This document shows positions 46,544-56,362 of a stretch of DNA of 64,000 nt, piece after piece. Within the stretch, counting starts at the first letter, position 1. Every line of letters starts with the position of its first letter. The DNA comes from Tethya wilhelma. Its lineage: Eukaryota > Porifera > Demospongiae > Tethyida > Tethyidae. Made by a program: the position numbers and the translations under genes. The DNA lies in NCBI GenBank assembly GCA_964030475.1, contig CAXIPT010000001.1, positions 12,057,823 through 12,121,822 on the forward strand, read 5' to 3'. Under the pieces are notes generated by a model. It did no database searches, was not told where the DNA came from, and saw only the letters and a program-made list of their open reading frames with translations.

Positions 46544-48154
46544 ATGAGGTGGACTCTTAAGAAGTGTGGTGCATTTGTAGTTATCTTACAGTCTCTTCTA
46601 CTGCTTCTGTTTCTCATCTCCTACCAAACCAACCATCAAATCACAGGAAGAGTGAAACGTGCTGATCACGACCTGTATCCTATAAGTGTCAACCTACCTG
46701 CAACTCCTGTTCCTAGCTTCCAGGCTGTACTTGTCAACACATCATCTGTGAAGCATGTCACATCAATTGTGAAACAAGTTAGTACTCTCACTCTCAGTGA
46801 GAGTGAAGCTGACTTGGAAGTGGTACTAAGAAACACTGAACATTGCCTACAAACCACTAATTTAACTGATGAAGTTTTTCAAATAATAGCTAAAAGAAAT
46901 GTGGATTTCTTCTTTCACGAATTCAGAAAACTCATTCCACGACAGTTTCTTGATGGTTACTTCAGTCACTGTTGGAATTCTGCTTTCAAGATTAACCGAA
47001 AGGGGATCAGTTTATATGGTACTGTCGGAGATATACAATTCACTGACCCAATGTCAAAGTTTCGGATAGCATCTGTAAATGAGCTAAGACTTTTTCGTGG
47101 AAGATTTTCTTCTAACACTGTTTGCCTACCTAGTTTATTTCTTGCTGGCTTTCCAAAGAGTGGTTCTACTTTTTTGTGGTGTTTTATAAAGAAACTGATC
47201 AAATATAGCATTGGGGTTCTACCAAGTCATGCAGAAAAGGAGCCTCATTTCTGGGTCAATGCTGCAGCATACAGATATATCAAAGAGCCTCAAGTTGAAG
47301 ACTTTGGGCACTACATTCTTAACTTTATTAAGGACCTTCATCAGGTCTCTAACGAACAAAGAAAAGATGCAGTGCTAATGGATGGCAGCCCTAATCTGAT
47401 GTTCAACTGGCCTAGATTCCACGAAGAAGATCCAGATATGGTCAACTACTGTATCATCCCTTCAACATTACCACACTTGCTTCCCAATGCGAAGTTTATT
47501 GTCATAATGAGAAATCCCATCAAACTGCTCTACTCGGCATTTTGGTTTTCGTGCACCATGTATGGAATTCGTATCCCATTGGAGACAAGATTAAAGGGTC
47601 CTTCTCTCTTCCATCATAGAGTTGTGACTAAGATTAACATGTTTAATGATTGTATGAAAGATGAACATGTGCCATCAATCAGCAACTCTTGTTTACTAAA
47701 TAGCAGTATGGACTACAGCACATGCATCAGTCAAAGATGGCACTTACTTGACAAGTGTGTGCACAATATCACATTTAACCTATTTACACCAGAACTTCCT
47801 AATTGTGGAAGGAGTCGATTGGCAATGGGACTGTACTATGTACATGTTAGAAAGTGGTTAAGTGTTGTACCACGGGAGCGATTCTTATTCTTAACCTTGG
47901 AGGAACTTATTGGAAACCCAACACAAGTTTCACAAGATATTCTGCTGTTTCTTAACATGCCAAGTGTATCTGATGTGACTGCTAGAGAGGCATATCAGAT
48001 GTGTGGAGAAAATGAACAGACAGTAATTGACTACAAACATGATACAAGGCTCCAAATGAGAGCAGACACGAAAGCGTTGTTGGAGGAATTCTATCAACCA
48101 TTCAATATTAAACTGTCACAATTGTTAGATGATTCAAAGTATGTTTGGTCATAA
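46544..48154 (+). CDS. type II membrane sulfotransferase (carbohydrate sulfotransferase-like), intronless
   Basis: A single uninterrupted 536-codon frame. A short basic N-terminus and a hydrophobic anchor (about residues 9-27, CGAFVVILQSLLLLLFLIS) predict a Golgi type II protein. The 5'-phosphosulfate loop of PAPS-binding enzymes is GFPKSGSTFLW (Lys205 within FPKSGST, 203-209), and the 3'-phosphate motif is IVIMRNPIKLLYSAF with Arg323 and Ser331 at the usual eight-residue spacing. DGSPNLMF is also typical. Such enzymes move sulfate from PAPS to sugars of proteoglycans or glycoproteins. The fold resembles CHST15/NDST-type sulfotransferases more than cytosolic SULTs, but the acceptor sugar cannot be named. 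An intronless gene among intron-rich neighbours suggests retroposition or expansion. Its last 384 bp are duplicated downstream. Confidence 0.85.
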   Translation: MRWTLKKCGAFVVILQSLLLLLFLISYQTNHQITGRVKRADHDLYPISVNLPATPVPSFQAVLVNTSSVKHVTSIVKQVSTLTLSESEADLEVVLRNTEHCLQTTNLTDEVFQIIAKRNVDFFFHEFRKLIPRQFLDGYFSHCWNSAFKINRKGISLYGTVGDIQFTDPMSKFRIASVNELRLFRGRFSSNTVCLPSLFLAGFPKSGSTFLWCFIKKLIKYSIGVLPSHAEKEPHFWVNAAAYRYIKEPQVEDFGHYILNFIKDLHQVSNEQRKDAVLMDGSPNLMFNWPRFHEEDPDMVNYCIIPSTLPHLLPNAKFIVIMRNPIKLLYSAFWFSCTMYGIRIPLETRLKGPSLFHHRVVTKINMFNDCMKDEHVPSISNSCLLNSSMDYSTCISQRWHLLDKCVHNITFNLFTPELPNCGRSRLAMGLYYVHVRKWLSVVPRERFLFLTLEELIGNPTQVSQDILLFLNMPSVSDVTAREAYQMCGENEQTVIDYKHDTRLQMRADTKALLEEFYQPFNIKLSQLLDDSKYVWS

Positions 48155-48229
48155 AAATCAGACTTAATTTTCTCACACAGTAAAGATACAGTATAAACAT
48201 CGGCAGATATCTATGCTTTGCATAAGTGC

Positions 48230-48239
48230 GCGCATGCGC
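48230..48239. promoter_or_regulatory. NRF1-type palindrome upstream of truncated LDAF1 copy
   Basis: gcgcatgcgc is the exact palindromic NRF1 consensus, in a CpG-rich patch also holding a CRE-like tacgtca (48255-48261). The same block is repeated at 49232-49241 before intact LDAF1. Function is inferred from motif and position. Confidence 0.5.
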
Positions 48240-48357
48240 ATGCATTAGTTCATAATTACGTCATCAAGTAGACTACTCGGTACTATACTCGCGCATCGCG
48301 TGCACGTGCGGCCCACATGATCGATATCATGCAGCAAGCAAGCGAAGCAGATCTTGA

Positions 48358-48780
48358 ATGACGTCTTATTGTGTTCACAGTTTTTACTTCGTCCAACAGG
48401 AGCTTCTGAAAGACCTACCACTTCTAAACTATCTTATTACCACTCTGGACTCCATAGTTAACTTCAAGATGGGAGGAGATCTCTTACAAAAGACAATTCA
48501 ATTCGCCAACGACCACCCATTTCAGTTTGTCTCTCTACTCACGTTTAGTGTCCTAGGGGGTGCTCCACTCGTGATTTTCGTCGTGTACGCGGTGGCCACA
48601 GTCATCGCCAGTGTTATAGGAGCTGTAGTTCTCGAGTTGATTTTACTTGGGATGGGTATCACTGGTCTTGCCTTTGTGCTGCTCTTTGTCACATGCATCA
48701 CAACATGTGCAACAGCTGTATTTGCCGCAATTTACTACAGTTATCAGGTTGCAAATTCCACTTGGAAGCACTACATTTAA
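48358..48780 (+). pseudogene. truncated LDAF1 copy made by the tandem duplication
   Basis: The frame equals the first 137 or so codons of LDAF1 and then runs into duplicated sulfotransferase DNA, ending KHYI and TAA. It keeps all membrane segments and the promoter but lacks the C-terminal part and the second exon. It could be expressed as a shorter protein if the duplication is real. Confidence 0.75.
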
Positions 48781-49156
48781 CCTATTTACACCAGAACTTC
48801 CTAATTGTGGAAGGAGTCGATTGGCAATGGGACTGTACTATGTACATGTTAGAAAGTGGTTAAGTGTTGTACCACGGGAGCGATTCTTATTCTTAACCTT
48901 GGAGGAACTTATTGGAAACCCAACACAAGTTTCACAAGATATTCTGCTGTTTCTTAACATGCCAAGTGTATCTGATGTGACTGCTAGAGAGGCATATCAG
49001 ATGTGTGGAGAAAATGAACAGACAGTAATTGACTACAAACATGATACAAGGCTCCAAATGAGAGCAGACACGAAAGCGTTGTTGGAGGAATTCTATCAAC
49101 CATTCAATATTAAACTGTCACAATTGTTAGATGATTCAAAGTATGTTTGGTCATAA
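48773..49156 (+). pseudogene. truncated sulfotransferase 3' copy
   Basis: It repeats the last 128 codons of the sulfotransferase (from FNLFTPELPNCGR to SKYVWS) without the PAPS motifs, start codon or promoter. It is a by-product of the tandem duplication. Confidence 0.85.
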
Positions 49157-49231
49157 AAATCAGACTTAATTTTCTCACACAGTAAAGATACAGTATAAAC
49201 ATCGGCAGATATCTATGCTTTGCATAAGTGC

Positions 49232-49241
49232 GCGCATGCGC
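49232..49241. promoter_or_regulatory. NRF1-type palindrome upstream of LDAF1
   Basis: gcgcatgcgc about 120 bp before the LDAF1 ATG, with a CRE-like tacgtca 18 bp further on and cgcgcatcgcgtgcacgtgc near 49290. Likely the CpG-type core promoter of LDAF1. Confidence 0.5.
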
Positions 49242-49359
49242 ATGCATTAGTTCATAATTACGTCATCAAGTAGACTACTCGGTACTATACTCGCGCATCG
49301 CGTGCACGTGCGGCCCACATGATCGATATCATGCAGCAAGCAAGCGAAGCAGATCTTGA

Positions 49360-50256
49360 ATGACGTCTTATTGTGTTCACAGTTTTTACTTCGTCCAACA
49401 GGAGCTTCTGAAAGACCTACCACTTCTAAACTATCTTATTACCACTCTGGACTCCATAGTTAACTTCAAGATGGGAGGAGATCTCTTACAAAAGACAATT
49501 CAATTCGCCAACGACCACCCATTTCAGTTTGTCTCTCTACTCACGTTTAGTGTCCTAGGGGGTGCTCCACTCGTGATTTTCGTCGTGTACGCGGTGGCCA
49601 CAGTCATCGCCAGTGTTATAGGAGCTGTAGTTCTCGAGTTGATTTTACTTGGGATGGGTATCACTGGTCTTGCCTTTGTGCTGCTCTTTGTCACATGCAT
49701 CACAACATGTGCAACAGCTGTATTTGCCGCAATTTACTACAGTTATCAGGTTGCAAATTCCACTTGGAAGCACACTGGTGGTCGGGCATTCAAACAGAGC
49801 CGTCTCTGGCCTCGTAATACATCACTGACTCAACCTCTGGCTGAACCACCTGCTGATGAATCATTAGATAAGGACAAGTAAGGCACTTCATCTGCTATGT
49901 TGGCTGTGAAACAAATAATTTGTGTGAAATCACTTTTGCAAACTGAGCTGATTTTGACTACTTTTTTATGTTTTTCACTTACTGCACCCAACGAATACAT
50001 GTATTATCACTGATGCTTGAATTGTGAGACAGTTATTTTTGTGTAACACAAGGTGTTTCTTTACAGGTCACGTGAAATTATTGAAATTGGACATATGTCT
50101 CAAAGTTTTGTATCAAGCTATCTAGATGAATCATTATCACCTACTACTCGTGATTTCTTAAGAACTGCACTGGTAACTCTAACCCTTGTTTCATCAATCT
50201 TTACCATGTCACTTTTTGTGTTCATGACTGCTTATGTTGTTGTCACGTTCACTTAA
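49360..50256 (+). CDS. LDAF1: lipid droplet assembly factor 1 / promethin homologue
   Basis: Two coding exons, 49360-49877 and 50067-50256, give 708 bp (235 aa) in frame. The core from NDHPFQFVSLLTFSVLGGAP through VIFVVYAVATVIASVIGAVV and LILLGMGITGLAFVLLF aligns with human promethin (DSHPFLAFTLLVF, VILEGLVISVGGFSLL): four hydrophobic segments arranged as membrane hairpins. LDAF1 binds seipin at the ER and helps start lipid droplets. A further C-terminal hydrophobic helix (LVTLTLVSSIFTMSLFVFMTAY) in exon 2 and a longer tail make it larger than the human protein (161 aa). The ATG at 49360 is the first in frame, but an acceptor-like ttcacag just after it leaves the exact N-terminus open. The upstream kilobase duplicates its first exon. 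Confidence 0.82.
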
Positions 50257-50783
50257 TTTTTTGTTTTTTGTGTGTGTCAAAGCAAATTCATACATGCATA
50301 TCTCACCAATCAGTATTGTTATAGCTACCCAATTAAAGGTCATGATGTTTTTGTACCCTTATCAGTAGGTGGTTACTATAGTCACACATGTTTGTTATGT
50401 ATGTGTATACAGTGTACCTGGCCTCAATATAATTAAAGTGCAGCCTGGTTTACGAGCCTAGAGGAGGTAGCAAGTCTTATACAATATATTATATTATTCT
50501 AAAATGTTGCATGGTGAGCCAATATATTGGTAATAAAATAGGTCTATAATAGGGACGTATAATATTATATATCTCGGCTGATAAAGTATCCTGCAAGTTA
50601 TTATTATACTGGCCAATTATATCTTATTCTGTTGAGGGCAGTCTATATATAATTATCATAAAATAACCTGCATGCATGCATGAGTGAATTAATTTTTAAA
50701 ATTATCAAAAATGAGTGATTAATTCTTAAAGTTAATAGCAAAAGCAGATGGTACAACGTCATGTAATTATTAACAAAACTAGA
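50257..50783. other. convergent intergenic region, LDAF1 / UTP6
   Basis: 527 bp of AT-rich DNA with likely poly(A) signals (aataaaat near 50531 on plus). No coding exon or clear repeat seen. Confidence 0.5.
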
Positions 50784-53700
50784 TTAGCAATTAAATTGAA
50801 GCAGGGAATATTTTGACAAAAAGTCAGGGACAAGTTCAGATGTAAGCTCCCTGACAGCTCTCCAGTGGAGCTTCCCAATGTTGTCCACTCTCCCTCCTTC
50901 AGAGGTCATCTCACACTGCATGTACTCCAACCATAAATCTGAGAAATTGTAAATAATAACAACTGCATTATTATAAGGCCCACTCCATTACATAATCAAA
51001 AAGCATCAGTGTATCATTTGGGTAGTGAGCTAGGTATTGCGTAAACTATGACTGTGCTATAACAGCTTAGATAACCAACAAAGCTAATTAGGAAGCCTAT
51101 TTCAAATGACCGTGGGATACCAATTATTAGGTAAAGCTCATAAAGCCACCACTGAATGTGTTAATGTGGCTATACTGCTGTATGTGTCACACCAAGCTCA
51201 GCATGAAGATGGATTGAGTGCACAGAACCAATTGAAAGTTAATAACAACAATGAGCATTAGTAATAAACAACATTACTAAATAACAATCAGTTTGACGCT
51301 ATGATATCAAGCTTCACAACAACACACACTCACTGCAGTCTACAACCATGCACTACCAGACCCAAGAGTGTACGACGGATAGAGAAGCTCCAAACATGGT
51401 GGACCATTGTCTGGTCCACAGTAGCCATCATGACCAGCCTCTTGCTCACCAAACCACTGGCCACAGTAGACGAGACCAGACATTCCCTGCCACTTGTCCT
51501 TGGCAACAAACTCCTTGACAACATCATTCTCAAGAGTACGACATGCTGGACAGTTGGCCCAATTGTCTGGTCCACAGTAGCCATCAGTAGTGTTGTAGCC
51601 AGGAGAGTCATGACTCAGCATCACCTTCCTTCCACAGTAGTACATCCCATTGGTAGAGCTCTTCTTTGGATTGTAACTTGGAGACTTGCAAGGTCGATAG
51701 AGCAAGTTCAAACCGACTTTATCCAGTTCACTTAACTTAGTATTGAGCTCATTGCCTGGCTTCAGTTTCCAAATTAGATTTTTGACTGTGTTTCTTCCAA
51801 TTCCAGAGCTGCTCTCTTGGTAAAGCATCACACTGAATGGATCAAACCGTGTCAGCAACCCCACACTTGCATCTTGCTTATACTGCGAATAATCTGGATG
51901 ATTCTTTGAACAGAGAATGATTGTACTTCCATCATCACATTTGTGTTCATGTGCAAATCCCAAGCTGTGCATTATTTCGTGGACCCCAGTTTGTTGTTGC
52001 ATATCTTTCCCCCAGTCTTGACCAGAAAGATAAATTGTAGCCATGTTGCCAGACCATACATTCCCTCTACAATACCCAGGGCAATCATCCTCATCAACAC
52101 CAGGGTCATTCTCATATGATCATACTTCATGTTATAGATCCTAACCTTAGAGCTTCCAACATATTCACAATGGTAGAGATGTAATCCAGGAGCAGCTTTG
52201 TTGATCTCTTGAATGGCAAACCTGATGTGACTAAGCCAAGTTTCACGAATTGAGCGATCAAAGGCAATCCATATTGGGACCTGTACACGTTGATGTGACT
52301 CTCCCAAAGTTTTTCGGCTTTGGGCTTTGTAATAGACTTTACACTTGAGACGGTTATCACTAATATCTAGATCAGCCAGAGCAGTTTCTAACCCTCGATC
52401 AGGCTGGAAGTGAAGATGAGGTGAAGAAGAACTCCGAACAATATCTTCAGATGGACGTCTATGAAGTCCCGAACACTGTATATCATCACCCATTTTCAAT
52501 ATACTGCTAACAACAGAGGCAAGCCACTGAAACTGACAAACAATTCTTTATATGGAATGATGCCTCCTGCCAGTAGGGACATCACCAGGGAATATCCCTT
52601 ACTTTCATAACAAGAACAATGTCATAGCTAAAACCCCTCTAAGAGGAGCCCAGACCGATCTTATGAAACAGTAAGTCAGTGAGGCAGTGTCTACCTCATA
52701 TTAATCCATCCATTAAGTAATTATTCCGCAACAACTACGCGTATAAGTCATATGAGGTGAGCATAAATAAGATTATACATTGACCATAATATAAAGGATC
52801 CATGCACAGCACCACACCTGGCTGTGAGGCTCCGTAATCTCTCAAGGCAGACTCAAAGAGATCCCTTAGCCTCTTCATGTTAGCTCTTCCCTCGGATGGT
52901 GCTACTGTTTTCTCAACTGCAATACACTTCTGGTAAAGTGATAGAGAAACAGGTCGTCTTGCCAATAACCTAATAGAAATGGAAATAATAGTACAACAAT
53001 AATAGTTGTAATCCCTCTACAACAGCCACCCTTGGGGAATGACATCTTGGCTGTTACAAGAGGTGGCCTTTGTACAGGGGTTTGGGCTTTCAAGTGTTAA
53101 AATGCCATGATTTTAAAATCAACAGTGCATACAGATCAATGGTGGTTGTTTGCTGACAAGAAACACTGATCACTGCCTCAATGGGCTCAGAAGAGTGAGA
53201 CCATTATAAAACGCTTCAGGAATAGTTGTGTCGACTTCCAACTAGTGAATCTGTTGTACTGGTATTCCCTATCCTTCACTCATCAGACAACCACTTTATC
53301 TACACGGAAATGATCAGTGGCCATACCTGTGGCCACATGGTTTGGGCATAATTTATAGGTGTGGTCTGGTGGGTGTGGCTATCTGGCCATTAGTTTTTTT
53401 TGTTTGTTTGTTTTTTTTTAATGTCAATTTATCATTTGGGGAACAATATTTGGTTGTTATAATTAAGGTGGCAGCTCTAATGGCCATTATAAAGCAGATG
53501 GCCGTTAAGAGGGGTTCCACTGTAATACTTATAAAAGTTTACTTTTTGTAGAGTCTCCTTGTTCCCCTGATCCCAGCAACATTGGTCATCCACTCAATGA
53601 ACTCAACGGACAAGGCAGTAGTGATTTGAGGCACTCCACAGTCAATACCGGCCTGTATATAACATAACACACACATTTTTACACAGCTGTTGCAATAATA

Positions 53701-56141
53701 AAATTAATGATTCCATACATTATATATCTCTTCAATCTTCTCTTCACTTTGTCCACTTTTAATGCTGTGTTCTATCCAATACTGCCATAGCTTCAGTGAA
53801 AACTGGACAGTGCATGGAAATTAGACATACAGATGGTGACTGGAGCAGAAACAACCAAATTTAATTGCAAGATATCTTTGTAATCATAACCACCAAATTG
53901 GCAATAGTACACTTTTTTGTCTTAGAATGGGGGGGAGGGGGATCTTGATAAAATTTTTGCTACCTTTTTTACATTTCATTTACAGCAGAATTAACACAAA
54001 GCATTATTTCAGGTCATAAAGCACCAACTAAATCACACCTACCTCCATTGACACCTTCTTTAAGGCTTCCTTGCACACATCTTCTACAGTTATTGATCTC
54101 CTAGGTGTCTTATGACCAGTCCTTCCCTTGGTGGAGTCTTCATGATACTGGAGCCTCAGTAACCACAGTTCAATGGAGGTAGGGTGAGCAGTGGTGGCCT
54201 GGACTACAACACTGGCCAGCTCACCACACATTCTCTGAGTGTGAAGTGTGGCTATGAACTGCTCATACATCTTGACAGAGAGGTGGTTGCTATGAGCTGC
54301 TTCTCTGAACAACGACAACAATCTATTGAGCCCCTAAGAAAAAGAATAACAATAAGAGTACAGTATGAGGTGATCTGGTGCATGGGACGGCCTCCATAAC
54401 AAGGAGGGAAATGTCTGCATTTTCTCTGCCTGTGTATGGGGTCCGTAAGGTACACTAGAACTATAGCCATCTCTCATCATAGTACCTTCTTATGTGCCTC
54501 TACAAGCAAGTCCTTGTAGTTCTTTAGTCGTTCAAGACACCAGCTTAGGTGTTTCTCCCAGTGATGCCTTGTGGCCTCATCATCACCTTCCATGGCTGCC
54601 AGACCTTCTCTGAAGCACTCTTCAGTTTTGGTCTCCAGCTCTTCAACGAGTTCTTCTGTTAGTAGGGCTGGGTCTGCCATCAACCAGTGCCTTTCCGCCA
54701 GTGCATTCCAGGTGAGAGGGTGGGTGGGAAAATTTTCTTCTAAGCTATTCACAAATACATTATTATAAATATCTTTACAACTTAGGATATGTACAGACCT
54801 TTTATAAATGCATTCCTGTATGTGCTGGGTTCCATCAAATAACTTGGCCAGTGGTAAAAATGACAGCCTAAACTCTGGATCATCTAAAATGGGAGGAAAT
54901 GTTCGATGGATAATATTAATAACTACAATAATCTTACCTGGAATATTCTTGATGGCTTCATCATAGGCAATACTTGCAGTTTTGTATGCTAGAAATTCCT
55001 CAGATACTTTGGCTTCCACATCACTCTGATTGAGATCAAGACTAGAGCGACTCTGCCTAATCTACAGTGATTGTGGCACACTTGGTTGTATCATATCAAC
55101 TACTAGAACACAATTCCAACCTTGTCAACATGCATCATCTCCATCCTGAAATACTGTGGATGGACAGAAGAAAAACTAGTAAAGTAGCCAACACAGGTGT
55201 GAGTCCAACCTATTTATGTGTACCTACTTACTTCCAACCAGAGGTGTTTAGAGGTTGGATTCACTCTCAACCCTTGCTGGAGGAGAGTCCGGGCAGAAGA
55301 TATATTGTTGAGCTCTTCAATTTCATACTTTGCCGCCATAACCCATAGACCTGCATTTAGTTAAAGCATGACAATTGGAACCTGTACACATCATTATTGA
55401 AATGTTGAAAGCTACATTATGTAGCTGGTCCAAGTTGGGAACACACCTGGCTTTTTAGGGTGAATGGCTAGAACTCTTCCAAACGTCCTACTCAGCGATT
55501 GCTTGTGCCCACAACGCTTTGAATACTCAATATACTGCAACCACAGTTTCACATCTCCTTTGAACTTTTTTAGTGCTCTCTACAAAGTTAATCAATAAAT
55601 TTAACATTTTACTATTTCCATATGAATAATTACGAAAGTCATCTCACCCGAAAGAGCACGTGTAACCTGTTCTGTATGCCATGCTCAGCATCATGTCTTG
55701 TAGTGACCAGTCCCAGTTTCTGCAACAACAAGTAGTACATTCATAGAGTGGAGTACCATAATATGTATGAGATTAACTTTATACCTTCTTGCGGTGTTTT
55801 CTCAGAGAATCTAGATGTAGTTCATACTGAATAGCAGCAAGAAAATCTTCCAATCTTGCTGGTCGCCTCACCATCTTGTACTCATGATTACGTCGTCGCT
55901 TCACTATGATCCTACAGTTTCAGGGAGTTGTGATGTAAATGACTATCAGAATCAACACAAGTCAACTGTAACAGCAAATTATCTCACCTTAGTACTAAAA
56001 AATTAATACTTGAATCTAAGAAGTGTCGTAGGAGGATTAGTCTATGTACCTTATTTCATCATGTGAAAATATCCCAGAACTCTCCAGGGCCTCCAGCTGG
56101 GGCAGCATAGACTCAAGATTGCGATGAACCACTTCAGCCAT
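50784..56141 (-). CDS. UTP6: UTP6, small-subunit processome component (HAT-repeat protein)
   Basis: Fourteen coding exons (56141-56050, 55911-55785, 55719-55648, 55579-55447, 55350-55232, 55153-55121, 55061-54938, 54883-54799, 54744-54486, 54333-54043, 53802-53719, 53652-53543, 52969-52818, 50938-50784) total 1,836 bp, 611 aa, in frame (human protein 597 aa). The start MAEVVHRNLESMLPQLEALE and SSGIFSHDEIRIIVKRRR match the UTP6 N-terminus. HAT-type repeats follow, e.g. VKLWLQYIEYSKRC, PGLWVMAAKYEIEE, KHLWLEYFRMEMMH, LKLWQYWIEHSIKSG and DLWLEYMQCEM. UTP6 is part of the U3 snoRNP/UTP-B module that processes pre-18S rRNA in the nucleolus. The last intron (50939-52817, 1.9 kb) is far longer than the others and contains an astacin-like gene on the same strand. 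Confidence 0.94.
51340..52493 (-). CDS. astacin-like zinc metalloprotease nested in a UTP6 intron, frame broken
   Basis: The active-site helix GVHEIMHSLGFAHEH carries the astacin HExxHxxGxxHE pattern, and FDPFSVMLY is the Met-turn with the extra Tyr ligand. Upstream, WIAFDRSIRETWLSHIRFAIQEI and YHCEYVGSSKVRIYN fit the astacin N-terminal half. The two halves lie in different frames: the upstream frame (from ATG 52493) must shift near 52115-52125 to enter the catalytic frame, consistent with loss of one base. After the catalytic domain there are two copies of a short Cys-rich module (YYCG ... DGYCGPDNWANCPAC and VYCG ... DGYCGPDNGPPC). No signal peptide is seen at the present start, so an upstream exon may be missing. 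It may be a pseudogene, a sequencing error or a gene with an unseen exon. Confidence 0.75.
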
Positions 56142-56362
56142 TGCATCTGTAATTTTCTTTCACGTGGCCACGTGGGTATGTGTTGTGGACTTTGACCTGT
56201 AGTGGACTTTGACAGGGTCACAGTGTATGTCCTAGTCTCGCGTAGCCAGACCCCTTTCGCTCCGCCTTATAGGCGGAGCGAAAGGGGTCTGGCTACGCGA
56301 GACTATGTATGTCCCTACAAAAGCCAGAACAGGTAGTGAAGATATAGAATGAACCACTGTAG
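56142..56362. promoter_or_regulatory. shared head-to-head promoter region, UTP6 / SLC25A10
   Basis: 221 bp separate the start codons, and one third of that is the perfect palindrome at 56233-56305. The remainder has a cacgtggccacgtgg double E-box (56161-56175). Confidence 0.55.
56233..56305. mobile_element. 73-bp perfect palindrome (MITE-like) in a bidirectional promoter
   Basis: Two exact 35-bp inverted arms (beginning tagtctcgcgtagccagacc) flank a 3-bp centre tat. The GC-rich arms would make a very stable hairpin. Perfect arms suggest a young insertion of a tiny foldback element. Confidence 0.85.

Larger units (their letters stand above)
47771..49774. repeat. 1,002-bp tandem duplication spanning sulfotransferase 3' end and LDAF1 5' part
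   Basis: Bases 47771-48772 recur at 48773-49774; every line compared by eye was identical. The unit holds the sulfotransferase C-terminal coding part, the intergenic promoter and most of LDAF1 exon 1. The result is intact sulfotransferase, truncated LDAF1, truncated sulfotransferase, intact LDAF1. Confidence 0.95.

Noticed and set aside
51301..51735. Plus-strand 144-codon frame over the astacin gene
   Set aside because: It is antisense to the Cys-rich C-terminal modules and catalytic domain, which carry the recognisable motifs.
53135..53530. Possible transposon fragment in a UTP6 intron
   Set aside because: Some T-rich and ggccatta-containing repeats are present, but no inverted ends or target duplication could be found by eye.
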